Shown piece after piece: positions 10,871 through 23,219 of a stretch of DNA of 64,000 bases. The number at the start of each line of letters is the position of its first letter. The first letter of the stretch is position 1. The stretch comes from Proteromonas lacertae (lineage: Eukaryota; Sar; Bigyra; Opalinata; Proteromonadidae): positions 1-64,000 of the forward strand of contig NGBS01001179.1 of the NCBI GenBank assembly GCA_002245135.1. The letters are read 5' to 3'. The notes beneath the pieces were generated by a model that saw nothing but the letters and a program-made list of their open reading frames with translations, searched no databases and had not been told where the DNA came from. The translations under genes and the position numbers were made by a program.

Positions 10871-11206
10871 TTATTTATCCTTGTATTTTTGTACAATAAT
10901 GGATAAAATTGTTGGTATAATTACCTCTAACTTGTCAATATCCAGGGATCCTTGAAAATGTAGTATATAAGAAAATGATGGATATATCTCTATGGGTAAA
11001 ATGGATTTATATATTTTTTTAATCAAATCGTATGTGGTGTCATCCTCAACAAGCGTTTTGTCGATATAAATTCTTTTAATTCCATTATATTTCATACTTG
11101 CAATTCCATAACAGCTGGTAGTTGAAAATGGATGGAAATTTTGATGATCAAGAGTCTGTTCAATCCCATTGATGAATAACTTGCAGTGTATGTGATTATT
11201 TTTCAC
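10871..11206 (-). CDS. Hypothetical 111-aa protein
   Basis: Single-exon ORF from MKNNHIHCKLFINGIEQTLD to VQKYKDK. The predicted pattern is a beta hairpin, a further strand (GIKRIYIDKTL), two helices and a closing helix (IIPTILSIIVQ). The size and beta-rich start with C-terminal helix loosely recall proteasome-assembly chaperones, but I cannot support that. It lies between the agmatine deiminase remnant and the start of the 11.3-12.9 kb repeat. Confidence 0.4.
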   Translation of the reverse strand: MKNNHIHCKLFINGIEQTLDHQNFHPFSTTSCYGIASMKYNGIKRIYIDKTLVEDDTTYDLIKKIYKSILPIEIYPSFSYILHFQGSLDIDKLEVIIPTILSIIVQKYKDK

Positions 11207-11384
11207 ATAATCTCTTATAATTATTACAATAAAAAACTGTTCCTCAAATAAATCTAACGGTTGATCTAAATCAAATGGTTAAAACTTTATTAATACTTAA
11301 AACACAAATGGTTATTTTTATTGTTTATACTTTCTCTTTAATACTTTTTTTTTCAATTAAAACAAATTCATAAAATTATAAACT

Positions 11385-12758
11385 TTATAAATATTTTGAA
11401 TAAAAATAAATTAATAGATGAATTGATGTATGAATTTTTGAGTTCTCTCCAATGAAGTTAATAGTACAATCATCAAACACTTGTATGGATAAATTATATC
11501 TGTTTTTATTCATTTCTCCATTACAAATCTTTAATCTCTTAGAAGGACTTATTTGTATATTTCGTTTTATGCTGTCTGTTATCATATGATTGTTACTAAC
11601 TTTTATATTACTTGATATTATCGGTTGGATAGAATTACTTTCTGATAATTGATTAATTTGTTTGGGTAATATTTTTATGTTTTTTGATTTTTGTTTCTTT
11701 TCACTTGTTTTACTTTGATCGAGTTTATCCTGCTGGGGTTTAAATTCTGACATTATTAATGGAATTAATTCAGGATAATTATTTACATAAAATTGATATT
11801 CTATATGATTTCTTTTTTTATCCAAATCAGCTAAATCTAAATACATCTGTTTATCAATTGCCTTTAATTTGTTCCAGGATTTTTTAACACTTTTATTGAT
11901 TGCATTCTGGTCAATTAAATCAACATTACATTCTCTATTTAGCTCATACTCTTTATAATATTTTTCATAATGTTCAAATGCAGTTAATGATGGTGTTATG
12001 GTATTTTCTAGCTTATGTTTATACTTACAACAGTTTTAAATGTTTGAAATAAGAATAAAATCTTGAATAATGTTAATCTCAGTATAATGCAAAGTAAAAT
12101 AGTAATGAAATATGAAATGATCATTACTATTTGTAATTACATTATATGAACTATTCTGTTCATCAAATAACCTATTATTTCTAACAATAATTTGGACTTT
12201 CTATCAAAACCATTTGTTTTATTGATAATTAATGACCATATTTTCATTAAATCATCTGAAGGCTTTTTTCAATATTTCTGTAGGTAAAATAATATAAATT
12301 AGATTGTAATTCACAAACAGTATACTCATTATTTTGATTATGGACTATTTTACACACTTTACTTCCATCAGATAATAATATAGTGAAATTAATATCATCA
12401 TAATAGGATTTTACTAATTAGTATAAGAATTTAACAAATACATATTTGAATATATTCATCATAACTCAATTTTCCATCTGAAAATTTGTAACGAATTGAA
12501 TTGCTTGATATAAGTAAACTGTTAACTTGGACTTCCTTAATTAGAATAACAAACACTCCATTTTTACCCAATCCAACCGATTTTGATTTGTTAATGATTA
12601 TCTATAAAATAATATAACAATTAGAATGTTCATTATACTTGTTCTATATTAAAAATCAGACAATGATCTTCATTTGACTGTTTGGAGCTTAAATCGGTAT
12701 ACAATATTTGATACTCAACTGAATTATTAAGATTAAAGTTTAAAAACACTGAGTCCAT
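11385..12758 (-). CDS. HMG-box protein, multi-exon
   Basis: The start is MDSVFLNFNLNNSVEYQILY at 12758. Introns that restore frame include ~12602-12638 (37 nt, phase 0) and ~12411-12438 (28 nt). The third exon reads LKSYYDDINFTILLSDGSKV onward. The HMG box lies near 11800-12000: PSLTAFEHYEKYYKEYELNR leads in, then INKSVKKSWNKLKAIDKQMY and LADLDKKRNHIEYQFY, matching the P..L.AF...., W..L and Y..LA..DK.R spacing of HMG boxes, which bind and bend DNA. A basic Ser-rich tail follows. Frame is lost at an A6 run near 12266 in both copies of this locus, so there is an unresolved intron, a shared indel or a frameshift there. It is divergent from the BTB gene, with ~94 bp between starts. Confidence 0.6.
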
Positions 12759-12851
12759 AAGTGTAGAGCTTAGTTTAAGAAAAAAGAATTTTGATGGTAA
12801 TTTAGTCAATTTGACATTTAATTACATTTTCATATTTTTGTCTTATCTCGG
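12759..12851. promoter_or_regulatory. Short bidirectional promoter between the HMG-box and BTB genes
   Basis: Less than 100 bp separates the two divergent start codons (12758 minus, 12852/12860 plus). It must hold both promoters. It is AT-rich and I see no clear TATA or initiator consensus. The same spacer is duplicated at 3953-4066. Confidence 0.5.
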
Positions 12852-12859
12852 TTGTTTTC

Positions 12860-14667
12860 AATGATTATTAAAAGTGAAACATGCAAAAATGAAGGGTATA
12901 TATACATTATCGGCTGTAATTATGTTATTCATAGAATAATTCGAGAAGCTGTAAAATGCGGCTTTGGTGATTTGAGAGTGATAGTAGAAAATGAAGAAAT
13001 AAAAACATTTAAATTTATTCTCTATGTATGTAATGAAACATTCAGAAAATTATTTGATGATCCTTTCTTCGAAGAACCATTGAAGTTGTATGATGAGTGT
13101 AGTAAGGAAAGTTATTTGATGTTGGAAAAATATTATCAAGGTATAGAAATTGAGATAACTGAAAAGAATTGTGTAGATCTATTAGCTATCTGTGTGTGCT
13201 ATAATGAAAACAAGATTATTAGTGCATTAAATGATTATGTAATAAATCATTTAAATGAAAACATTGTTGTTGATTTATTAAGTAAAAAAGAGATATTAAG
13301 AAGTGAAAATTTGAAGGAATTGAAAGAAGAATTTGAATATTTCTTAAAGAATGAGAATTACAAAATAGTGAAAAATGAGTTATTAAATTACATATCCATT
13401 GACAATCTTGCGCAGTTATTTTCATTGGGAGTAATGTTTAATGGAAGTGAAGTTGAATTATTGAGATTATTGATTGGCTATTATAACCACAATTTAAACA
13501 ATTCAAAAGTAGAAGAAGAAATGAAGAGAATAATCGAGAGATGTAGTTTTGATCCAAAATTACAAAATGAGTTAAATGATGAAGAAAAGAAGGTATTAAA
13601 CAATTTAAACATCTCTCTTAATGTAAATGCAAGTGAAAAATATTCTATTCGATATTATTCTCTTCCAGAAGTAAAGAATGTGTATTTTTATGATTTCTTA
13701 ATGCATTATAATCCTGAAGAAGATATTCCAGAAATAATATTTAATAGTATATAATATTGTTGTAATTTCATATAGAATCTCACTTAGTGTTATTAAAGAG
13801 TGAAGATATTTCAAGTGATATTGATATTCTATTGAAAGAAGGTAATATAAGAATTATTATGTTAATTTTACAATTATATGATGGCTTATATATGAAATTT
13901 GATGCAGATAAATATTCTGTGATTTTAGATGTTATTCTTAATACTTATACAAACATTAATAATGAAGATAAACGAATGTTGTTGATGATGCAAATAAAAA
14001 AATTCATTACTGATGATGATGATGAAAAGAATGATGTAGTATTTGAAAAGGTGAAAGAAAAATGTGGAATAGAGTTGTTGTATAAGTTATTAAAAGATAT
14101 AAAGATCTTAGGTTATAAAAGATATTCATCATTATTGAAGTATATGCATAAATTTAGGTTAGATGATGCTGAGTGTAGATTATTAGATTCAACAGTGGAA
14201 GATGAAGAAACAAAGAAAAAGATAAAATGTATTGATATTTGTTAACACATTATTATATCATAGATCATAAATTAAAATCAATATCTTATTCTGATGATCG
14301 AAAAAATTATAATGGAGATTGTTGGTATTCTTCTTGTTACCATGAATTAAACTGTAAGTTTATAATTGGAGATAAAATTGATTTAAAACCAATAATTGAT
14401 AATATTATTGATGTTGAGAGTATAACAATTGAACCTGGTATAATAACTAATTCTATATATTTATACTTCATTTTAGAACTTCCCTCTGGATTATCGTTTG
14501 ATCAAAACACTGGAATTGTAAGCGGAAAAGCTAGTGAATGCATTACTAAGAAGTATACAATAGCAATTAAGAATGTGCATGGTTCAAAAAAAGTAAAAAT
14601 TGACCTTACTATCAAAAGAAAAAATGAAGATAATAAATCTAGTGCAAAAAGGTATAGATTTTTTTAA
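12860..14667 (+). CDS. BTB-domain protein with a C-terminal putative-Ig (He_PIG-like) domain
   Basis: Four exons joined by introns at ~12897-12935 (39 nt), ~13746-13774 (29 nt, phase 1) and ~14229-14263 (35 nt, phase 1). The BTB fold is near residues 15-120: FGDLRVIVENEEIKTFKFIL, CNETFRKLF, a mobile helix ending YYQGIEIEITEKN, then the BACK-like helices. The long helical middle resembles BTB proteins expanded in many protists. The last ~80 residues (LPSGLSFDQNTGIVSGKAS) match the He_PIG putative-Ig motif. BTB proteins usually act as dimers or CUL3 adaptors, so a ubiquitin-ligase adaptor role is possible. If translation starts at 12852 instead, two residues are added. Confidence 0.75.
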
Positions 14668-15244
14668 ATAATACAACAATTACCCTGTTTTAACTGAAAT
14701 ATTTTCATAAATTTAACCATATTTTATTAGTATCATCATAACTCATAACCATCACTTTATATACTTCAACATATTTTTATGCAGCATAAATGCACTGTAA
14801 TTTAGACATGCCTTTGATTTTTAAAGAGTTTAATAGAAATATATTCGTTTCACATTTTTTAATTTTCAAATTATGTGTTACACAAAGTACTTAAAATTTA
14901 TTCAGTTATTGAACAATGATCAATTTATAAGAAGAAAACAATTTGTTATGATTGAGAACATAAATAAACTGTATATATGAAATACCTAAACAAATACTTG
15001 TTATGTGGTTATTGAATATAATTCTGATATAAAAAATATCATGATATGATAAATAATAGCGCATTCATATGTATATATACTAATTGCAGATTTCAACCTT
15101 TGCTAGTTGATATGAGCTGAATATCAATCAATATAATAATTACAATGTGTATATCAAAAATATAATATTAATCAATCTATAACTTGATGTTAATCACTGT
15201 AATTAATGAAAGAAAGAAGGAAAATAAAATCAATATTCTTATAA
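14668..15244. other. Intergenic, AT-rich
   Basis: I find no open frame, RNA gene or repeat shared with the rest of the window here. Confidence 0.4.
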
Positions 15245-15760
15245 ATGGCAAGATGGCATTCGAGAATTAGAAGGCTTATTAACAAAAAGAGGATAAGTTA
15301 TTTATGTCATAGCTGTCGCGGTATAACATATGACCTTCCAAGAAGTAAATGGATAAAAATGTTTAAAGAGATAGAAAAAACAGGAAATATTTCGCAAGTT
15401 GCAAGAGTAAATTGCATAGTAAGACAAACATTGTCTAAAAAATACAATGATTATGTTAAAAAGCAAATAGATCCAACTGAAGATACTCGGGGTTATTGTA
15501 AAAAGATATTCAGCAAAAGGGAGGAATTGGTTATATTTGATGCATTATGGAATTTTGGATTGGAATATGGATTTGAAACAGCATTTTCATATGATGCTTT
15601 ATTAGCAGCCGCAAAATATGAGTACGAAATACTATCGACAAAAAGAGAGATGTTACCGTTTGATGGTTCTATTGGATGGTGTAATAACTTTAAAACTAGG
15701 CATGGGATACATACTATAAATGGCAATAAAAACTATTACCAGTGGGAAGTGATGTTTTAA
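15245..15760 (+). pseudogene. N-terminal fragment of a pogo/Tc5-type (CENP-B-like) transposase
   Basis: 171 codons with two stacked helix-turn-helix parts. The first (WIKMFKEIEKTGNISQVARV) resembles a Psq/Tc1-type HTH. The second (SYDALLAAAKYEYEIL, then GSIGWCNNFKTRHGI) matches the HTH_Tnp_Tc5/CENP-B DNA-binding half, including the G-W-x-x-x-F-x-x-R-H-G signature. No DDE catalytic domain follows: the frame ends at 15760 and downstream DNA is AT-rich. It is either a dead transposase or a captured DNA-binding domain. No terminal repeats were found around it. Confidence 0.65.
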
Positions 15761-16052
15761 AATAATGATATAATTTCTTATTCTAGTAATTTGTTGTGTT
15801 GTTCATACTGAAATCTTGTTTGTATAAACATATAAAAAAGAAAATCTCTTAATACACAAATAAAAATGCTTAAGCTATATGATTACATTATAATTATTGA
15901 TTTAATGCTTTAATTTGTAATATAATAAAACAGAAATCAATTAAAAGTATAATAGTGAGTTATATGTTGTAATATAGAAATTCATAACAAATTACAATAT
16001 AAATAAATATAATTAATAAAATACATTAATTTATAAACCTACTATTCCTTTC
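15761..16052. other. Intergenic, AT-rich
   Basis: Nothing recognisable. Confidence 0.35.
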
Positions 16053-16300
16053 TTATTTTGATTCAAGTAGTTTTTCAGTATCAAGTATTAATTCACTTAT
16101 AGAATCTTTTTTACCTTCCACTAATTTAGTCTTCTTCATTTCTTCACAGTTATTCTTAGTATCTAATCCTAAACTTTCTAAATCTTTATCAAGAGTTGTT
16201 CTTTTTCTATCTTGGTCTTTCTTTTCTTCTTCATTCTTTTCATCTTTTTTCTCTTCTTTAGATTCTTCATTCTTCTCATTTTTATCTACAGCTACATTAA
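16053..16300 (-). CDS. Highly charged exon, 3' end of an unrecognised gene
   Basis: The minus strand is open for ~80 codons without an ATG and ends in TAA at ~16053. It reads VDKNEKNEESKEEKKDEKNE, then KDQDRKRTTLDKDLESLGLD, then SISELILDTEKLLESK. An acceptor-like TTAATGTAG just upstream marks a likely exon start. Any 5' exons would have to overlap the start of the pseudokinase-LRR gene at 16424, so this may be a left-over exon. It is low-complexity, and no function can be assigned. Confidence 0.4.
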
Positions 16301-16423
16301 TAATTTTTAGTTTTGTTTTGGGTCATGAATATATACAAATGATTATATGGGAAAAGCTTATTAGTCAAAGAAACAAGCATTTTTCTCTTTTGAGAGAAAT
16401 ATAAAACGACTCTAATTTCAGAA

Positions 16424-19400
16424 ATGTCATTTTTTTCTCTAAATCGTGATATAGACCAATTATTTGAATATAAAAAACCAAAATTGGAAGTATTTGGTGT
16501 ATTTATATGAAATAGATAAAAGAAAAGGTCGTAAAGAGTATTAATGAAATAGATTTGGTAGTACAACATCATGATAAAATTAGATGTATGAAAATTCTCA
16601 ATGTACAGGATATAAAAGAAAAGAAGGTATTGAAGTTCTTAGAAAATAACTCCTTAATCTCTGATTGCTGTTTATACTTTGTTTACCCTTCCAAAATGAA
16701 TAGGTACAGTGAATATATTATACTATCAAGAAAATATTATTTTAGAGATTTAGAAGAGATGATTCACAATAAATGCATATCAAGTGATGATATTTGTAGT
16801 ATAATATGCTATATATGCGATATTTTGATAAAATTGAATGAATTTAATTTGCTAGTGAATAATCTGAAGAGTAGTAACATAATATATGAAGATAATAATC
16901 ACCTAAAGTTATGTGATTTATGTTTAAATGTTTTGAGAAAAGTAGAAGGGATAAGATTATATGATATATGCTTTACAAGTCCAGAAGAGTTAAATGGCTT
17001 AGAATGTGATAAAAGAAGTGTGATTTGGTCAATTGGTTGTATATTATTTGAAATGATAAACAAGAAATTACCATTTAATGAAGATGATAATATCTATAAG
17101 ACTAAAGAAAAAATATTAAGATTCAAATGCTGCTATCATAAAAACCATGATAATATAATGAAAATAATGATAGAAAAAATGTTAAAAGTGAAAAATGAAG
17201 ATAGATTGAGTTTAAAAGAGTTGAAAAAAGAAATGATAAAAATAAGTGAAATATTAAAAGATGAGAATAGGATTATAATGATATGCAAAGAAAGAAAAGA
17301 AATGTTATACAATAATGACGATGCAATTATCACGTTTCCAATAATATATCCATCAGAATATTATCTAAATAGTGATAAATGTGTGGAAATTTGTAATAGA
17401 TTGATAAAATCATACAATTATAAAGCTAATGAAAAAATACTCTCAATATTGTTGATGATGAAAATATACGAAGATAATAAATCAATAGAAGATAAACTGA
17501 AATTTCATATTCATCATAGATGTAAAGATAATAATGAGTGTTATTTAGATAAAATGATATTTGATATTAAAAGCAATTTTAATGATTCTACAATTATTGA
17601 AATTTCTTCAACACATATTTGTTTTTGTGTAGAAAGTATAAATTATTTGTTCAGATTATTGAAATTAATCAATCCCATAAAACTCAAATTTAGTATAAGT
17701 CTAACAAATTATATATTTATAGAAGTTTTATATGAATGTGGTATTGCAATCAAACATCAATCATATTTTGGATCATGTTTTTCTCAATTATTAAATCTAC
17801 AACGATTAGATTTACATTCATGCAACCTTTCTTCTGATTTCATTGAGCTATTTATAGGGTCAATATCATTGATGAAATTAGAATATGTTAATCTATCATG
17901 TATTTAATACTATTTTTATATATTGATATGAAATAGACAATCCAATTGGTCCAAAAGGCTTCAAATTATTACTATCATATTTACACCTGTTAATAAACAA
18001 TAAGAATGAATTGAATCTTAGAGAAATGAACTTAAATGATGAATCAATGATATTATTATCAGAAGAATTATCCAAATATCCAAATATCAAGATACTAGAT
18101 ATATGTTGGAATAACAACGTTCATTCAAAAGGATTAAAATCTTTATTCTCCAAAATTCATATATCAAAAATAAGATATAATTTTAATAGAAAGAATAAAG
18201 AAATACTGATTGATAAAGATATTGGAGAAATAATGAAAATCATTAAATATGGTGAATTAAATGTGAGTGGTTGTGAAATAGATGATAAATTTTTCAAATC
18301 ATTCATTTCATTAAGATCAAATGAATTTGGAGAAATAAAAAAGTTAGATTTGAGTAGTATAATTTTACTATATTTTATTATTTAGATAATAGACTAACAT
18401 ACAAGAGCATAGAAATACTGATAAACAATTTATCTTCATTTACAAATCTTAAAAAACTTCATTTGAATGGGAATGAAATAGGAGATTTAGGAATGAAATT
18501 ATTATCTCCATATTTATATTTATTACAAACAGATTATTATGTATTGAATTGTTCAAGTATAATAATTATATTATACAATGTGCAATAGAAATGGGATTAT
18601 ATTCGAGTGGATTGAAATATTTATTGGATGGATCAAGGACTGGTTATCAAAATCTCACATATGATATAAGTGATAATAATATTGGTTCAGATGGAATAGA
18701 ATACTTGATGAATTATGTGAAAGAGAACAGTAATATAAAACAATTAGTCATTCATAGTATTAATATTTATGTGATATATATTTAATAGATAATCCAATCA
18801 ATAATAATGGATTTAAGCTATTGCTAAACAATCTACATATATTAATAGATTGTCTTAAAATAAATTTGAGTAACATAACAATAGATAATGAAAGTGTTAT
18901 ACTATTAACAGATAAATTATATTCACTTGAAGAATGTTATACAATAAATTTAAATGGAAATAACATCAAAATGAATGAATTGAAAACAATTTGTACAAAT
19001 TCATTTGCAATTGGTTTATATCAATACAATCCATTTATAGAAATGAAATGTTTATCATGGACAAATGAAGAATTAGAGTATTATTTGAATTATTGTATTA
19101 AAAAGAGTAAAAATGGACGTGAAAGAAAATATGATTTTTCAAGTATAATTATAAATTGTAAATGAAATAGACTTAAATCTTAATGATTATCATATTTCAC
19201 TAATTAAACAGATTGATTACACGAGACTTGATTTATCGAATAATCACATTACTTCTAAAGGATTAAAAGAATTAGTAGATTCTTTACCAAAATATGTAGA
19301 ATATATTTCAATAAATAGAAATCCTATCAGAGATGAAGGAGTAGAGATAATCTGTAAACATTTAGCTAAGTTTTATACTAAATATACACTATCATTAAAT

Positions 19401-19765
19401 CTTTCAAGTACTTTTTATGAATATAATATATTTGAATAGACATTGGAATGAGTGGAAAAGGACTGAAAATGTTAATAGAACAATTAAAAGATTATAAACC
19501 ATTAAGAAAGATTAACCTATCTGGAAATGAATTGGATAAAAGAGAAATGAGATTAATGAAAGAAAATAAAGTAGTATTTGATTGTTTAGATGAATTATCA
19601 ATAACATTTAAAGAAAATATAGATAAAACAGAATTAAAATCATTTTTAGAAACATTTTTGATGATTGAAATAATAGAATTAGATGGAATTTCAAAAGAAG
19701 AAAAGATAGAACTATCAAAAGAATTTCATAACGTATGTAAATGTAAAATGCTTATGGAATATTAA
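16424..19765 (+). CDS. Pseudokinase-LRR protein C
   Basis: Paralogue of the gene at 5805-9086. Exon 1 (MSFFSLNRDIDQLFEYKKPK) joins across a 26-nt intron at 16490-16515. The kinase-like domain keeps the beta-3 Lys (CMKIL) but has VNNLKSSN where HRDLKxxN belongs, LCDLCLN for DFG, and SVIWSIGC without the F-helix Asp. A 30-nt intron at ~17695-17724 precedes the LRR part. LRR introns near 17899, 18357, 18557, 18752, 19147 and 19409 all cut after Ser in phase 1 (TCAA|GTAT pattern). LRR exons read LDLSNNRLTYKSIEILINNL, NPIGPKGFKLLL, RLDLSNNHITSKGLKEL and so on. All exons seem intact. The protein is about 900 aa, without a signal peptide or TM span. Confidence 0.82.
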
Positions 19766-19875
19766 TATTGATTGTTTATGATGCATTTGAGTTAGGCAAA
19801 ATATCAATAAATAAAAAAAACATTTATAATCAAATTAAATATTTACATTACATTATTAAAGCATAAATAAATAAA

Positions 19876-20876
19876 TTAAACATAATCTTTCTTTTTTATT
19901 TCTCCATTATCACTAACTTCGTAATATTTACCTATTCTCTTTCGTAATATTGATGGTTGAAGGCTTACTGATCTTCTAATCTCTTTCTTTTCTTTCTTTT
20001 TCATCTTTTTCTTCTCAATTCTTTTCAAATGAGGTGATTCAATACTTTCTTCTTCTTTTTCTATTTCTTCTATTGGATCATGTTTATTTATTGATGGCAA
20101 TGATGTTTTTGCTTTTGTATCAGACTTTTTCATCTCCAAATTTAAATAATTTGTTTTCATTGGCGTATTATGAGTAGTCTTACATCTTCTTTTCCCTATT
20201 CCAGCAGTCTGCATATATTTTATCCTTTCATTTGTCTTGTGTAAATCCATTATAGCAATTCTCAACTTTAACCATACATCTGTAGTGGCTGGTTCAATTT
20301 CACTATTATTTGTGTATATTTCTTGGTAATATTTAGGTAAGACGAATAATTGTTTGTATAAATCAACACTCTCCCTTACATCTTCTGTACAGATTAAATT
20401 CTCCTTTAACTATGATTATATAATGATTTAATTATACATTATATCTTCTTAAACTATTCACAAACTCAATAAGTTCATTATAACTACTTATAGACTCTTT
20501 TTCATCATATAATCTATGTCGATCTATTATTAAGTAATATTACTTATTAATATACATCTGTTTGAAGTTACAATATCTCTAAATTCATCGAAAGGAATTG
20601 ACTCTTTTCCATAACCTCCTACAAAACCAAAAAATTCAGGAAGATTTGATCTACCTTGATTTATATGTAGTTTTTTCATCATTCTTATTAACTCTCTATA
20701 CTCAAGAGTTCCTAAATAATATTTTTCATTGGTATACCTGAGTGATTTTCATCTAATTGATCAAATAATTCTTTTATAGCTATATCATCAGCAGAATTAT
20801 ATCTCTTAGGTTTGTTTAGTGACTTTTCGTGTTTTATTGCCCATTCCTGACTCCAATAAAAGTCATATAAAGACAT
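19876..20876 (-). CDS. EF-hand protein with a basic C-terminal tail
   Basis: Four exons, start MSLYDFYWSQEWAIKHEKSL at 20876. Introns of 26, 32 and 28 nt (near 20716-20741, 20532-20563 and 20414-20441) restore one frame. One canonical EF-hand loop is formed across the first intron: D-E-N-H-S-G-T-L-E-Y-R-E, after FDQL. A second, weaker hand may lie around GYGKESIPFDEFRDI. After a helical middle (TTDVWLKLRIAIMDLHKTNE) the tail is very basic and Ser/Lys-rich. It likely binds calcium and is soluble; the partner is unknown. The LRR gene on the other strand ends 110 bp away, convergently. Confidence 0.75.
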
Positions 20877-21013
20877 ATCAGTTGAACTTTATTTGAGGAT
20901 AAGTTCGCAATTTTGTTTTGAATTATTTCATTTATATTAACCAAAAACAAAAACAATATTTATTTTCCAACAAAAATTATTAAGAGAATCTGATATACTA
21001 AATTTATTGAATA

Positions 21014-22700
21014 TCACTTATTACCATTTGCATAAGGATGATAAGTAATATTAGCATTTGGAAACAAACTTCTTAAAAGGTCTTTATTAGCTGTATTATT
21101 GTGATTATGCTATAAAAATAATAAATATATAGGTAAATAAACACACAATAATCATACCTGTTCTAGATATGCTTCATCAAAGCCAGGAGGTGGTGGTACA
21201 TACTTTGTTTTAGGTTGATTAGACATTAACATCTGCAATAATGACATATTCTGCTGTTGTTGTGGTAATTGTTGTGGTGATTGAATAAAACCAGGTGGAG
21301 GAATTGGTATTGACGTTGCTGCTGGTATTTGTTGATATTGAATAGGAATCTGCTGTTGTTGGATTGGTTGTGGTTGATACATTGGTATGAATGAAGGATC
21401 ATTGTAAAACTGTTGTTGTTGTTGTTGTTGAATAATTTCATCATCTTGTATAATATCATCAGTATTAGCAGAATTCTGAGTATCAATAGAAGAACTTTGC
21501 CTATTCTCTGTAGTGTTATTATTGCTAATAATTTCACTTCCTGTACTGTTGTAATTACTATGATCTATGGAGGAGATGTCCATTGCCATTATTATTCCTG
21601 TAGTAGTAGCAGTAGTAGTTGCTGTAGTAACATCATCATCATCATCATCTTCTTCTTCTTCTTCACTATTATCATATTTTATCTCTTTATCTTTACTATT
21701 TCCAACATCATCATTATTATTAGAAGTTGTAGTTGTTGTTGTTGTAGGAGTAGTATATCCAGAATCAATATCAGATTTAGGAGTTGATGTAGAAGGTGGT
21801 GTAGATGAATAACTCCTCTGATAATAATAATTTTTATTATTATTACTACGATTATTATTAGAAGAAGAATTCTTATGCAAATACCACTTTGGCTGTGGAA
21901 ACCTTGTACTATCGAAATAAATATTACGACGATTAGGTATTTTAGGAGGATGAGAGGCTTCGTAGAACTCAGGATTATATCCAGAAGTCTCTTCTTTAAT
22001 AAAACACATGTTATCTGGTGCTTTTTGATGGTAATATAAACAATTACTACTATGACACTCACGATTGGATAAAAAGTATTTACAATACTTAGTAGTGCCA
22101 TAACTGGCTTTCAGATATAAATCATCTACATATACACCATCGATTGCTTGAATACAGTCGGTTGCACTCTCTTTCGTTGTATACATTATATATACATTGT
22201 ATAATCCAATACCGTAGAAGTTTTCTCCTTTATGACGCTGTAGTGTACAATGTTCTATTGTACCGTATTGACCAAAGTAGGGTTCTGTCATTAATAAGTC
22301 ACGATCGGCGAGATAATCAGGCATACCTGTCACATATACCAAATGGTCATTAACAATTTTTAGCTCTGAATCAGGCTATATGTTATATATAATAAAATAG
22401 ATGAAAATACGGTATTGATCCTCTTCTTTTTGAACTTTTCTAATTCTAACCTACGTGTTTGCTTCTTTTCTAGTAGCATTGGATCTAATTTAGCTATCAT
22501 TTCGTTTTCTTTCTTATATTTAGCTCTACAGCTAGGACATCGAGGATCTTCCGATAGAAGTCTATCATAACACCAAAGACATATCTATGAGGATATAATT
22601 ATTCTTACTGTACTTGGAATTTACAAGGGCACGGGAAAAATTGAAGGTCAGTCTCATCGAGAGGTTCTGAACATATTGGGCAAATATCACGAGTGTTCAT
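21014..22700 (-). CDS. NOT4: CCR4-NOT subunit Not4, RING E3 ubiquitin ligase
   Basis: Four exons. The C4C4-type RING opens at residue 6 (ICPICSEPLDETDLQFFPCP), continues after a 29-nt intron (ICLWCYDRLL, then CPSCRAKYK), and is followed by a Lys/Arg coiled helix. A 35-nt intron leads to the RRM (LVYVTGMPDYLADRDLL, YFGQYGTIEH) and the conserved YGTTKYCKYFLSNRECHSSN zinc-finger stretch, in the order seen in yeast Not4 and human CNOT4. Known role: ubiquitinates substrates during translational quality control and ties them to deadenylation. The C-terminal half is Q/N/T/D-rich and disordered. A last exon after a 48-nt intron ends LLRSLFPNANITYHPYANGN with TGA at 21014. Confidence 0.92.
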
Positions 22701-23219
22701 CTATAGAGATTAAAAATTATACTTTAACGCATACTATTTACGAAAAAATGATAGTATGTCTATCAACAGAAAAATTATAAATAATCAAGCTTAAAAGCGC
22801 GGTTTGATATAATTGAATGAATTAGTAGATGCTTATACATATGAATATGATAGAAAGTATTTTTTTTAGAATAGTGAAGTATAAATATCATTAAAATAAC
22901 ATAAAAAAGAGTAATTGAAGTTGATTATCTTGATTATTCGATATAATGTGTTTATTATTAGTTAACACAGTGATATGCATAATATTGTACTCAAATATAA
23001 CGTTTTTATTACTTGTAAGACAGTAATTCATTCACAATTAGATTAATTGTATGCATTTGATTGATAAATGTATGATAGCAGATATTTGGGGTTTGTATAA
23101 GTCTATTTTTCTTTTTATGAGAAGAAAAATAGAAATACATTTTCAAAAAGCAAACATAAATCAAGCTTTTTTTTAAAATAACGTTTTTTGAGTTTGAACT
23201 ATTATTCGTAATTTAAAAG
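22701..23219. other. Divergent intergenic region between Not4 and CFAP99
   Basis: About 520 bp of AT-rich DNA holding both promoters. No ORF or RNA gene is recognised. Confidence 0.4.

Larger units (their letters stand above)
11293..12898 (+). repeat. HMG/BTB block, intact copy of the repeat at 2505-4098
   Basis: About 1.6 kb nearly identical to 2505-4098. It begins with the 3' flank of the small unknown gene (AATACTTAAAACACAAATGG) and ends in the first exon of the BTB gene. It therefore spans one gene tail, a whole HMG-box gene and a divergent promoter. Confidence 0.85.

Noticed and set aside
21413-22101. Low-complexity ORFs opposite Not4 on the plus strand and in other frames
   Set aside because: They are complements of Q/N/D/T repeats in the Not4 C-terminal region, without coding signal of their own.
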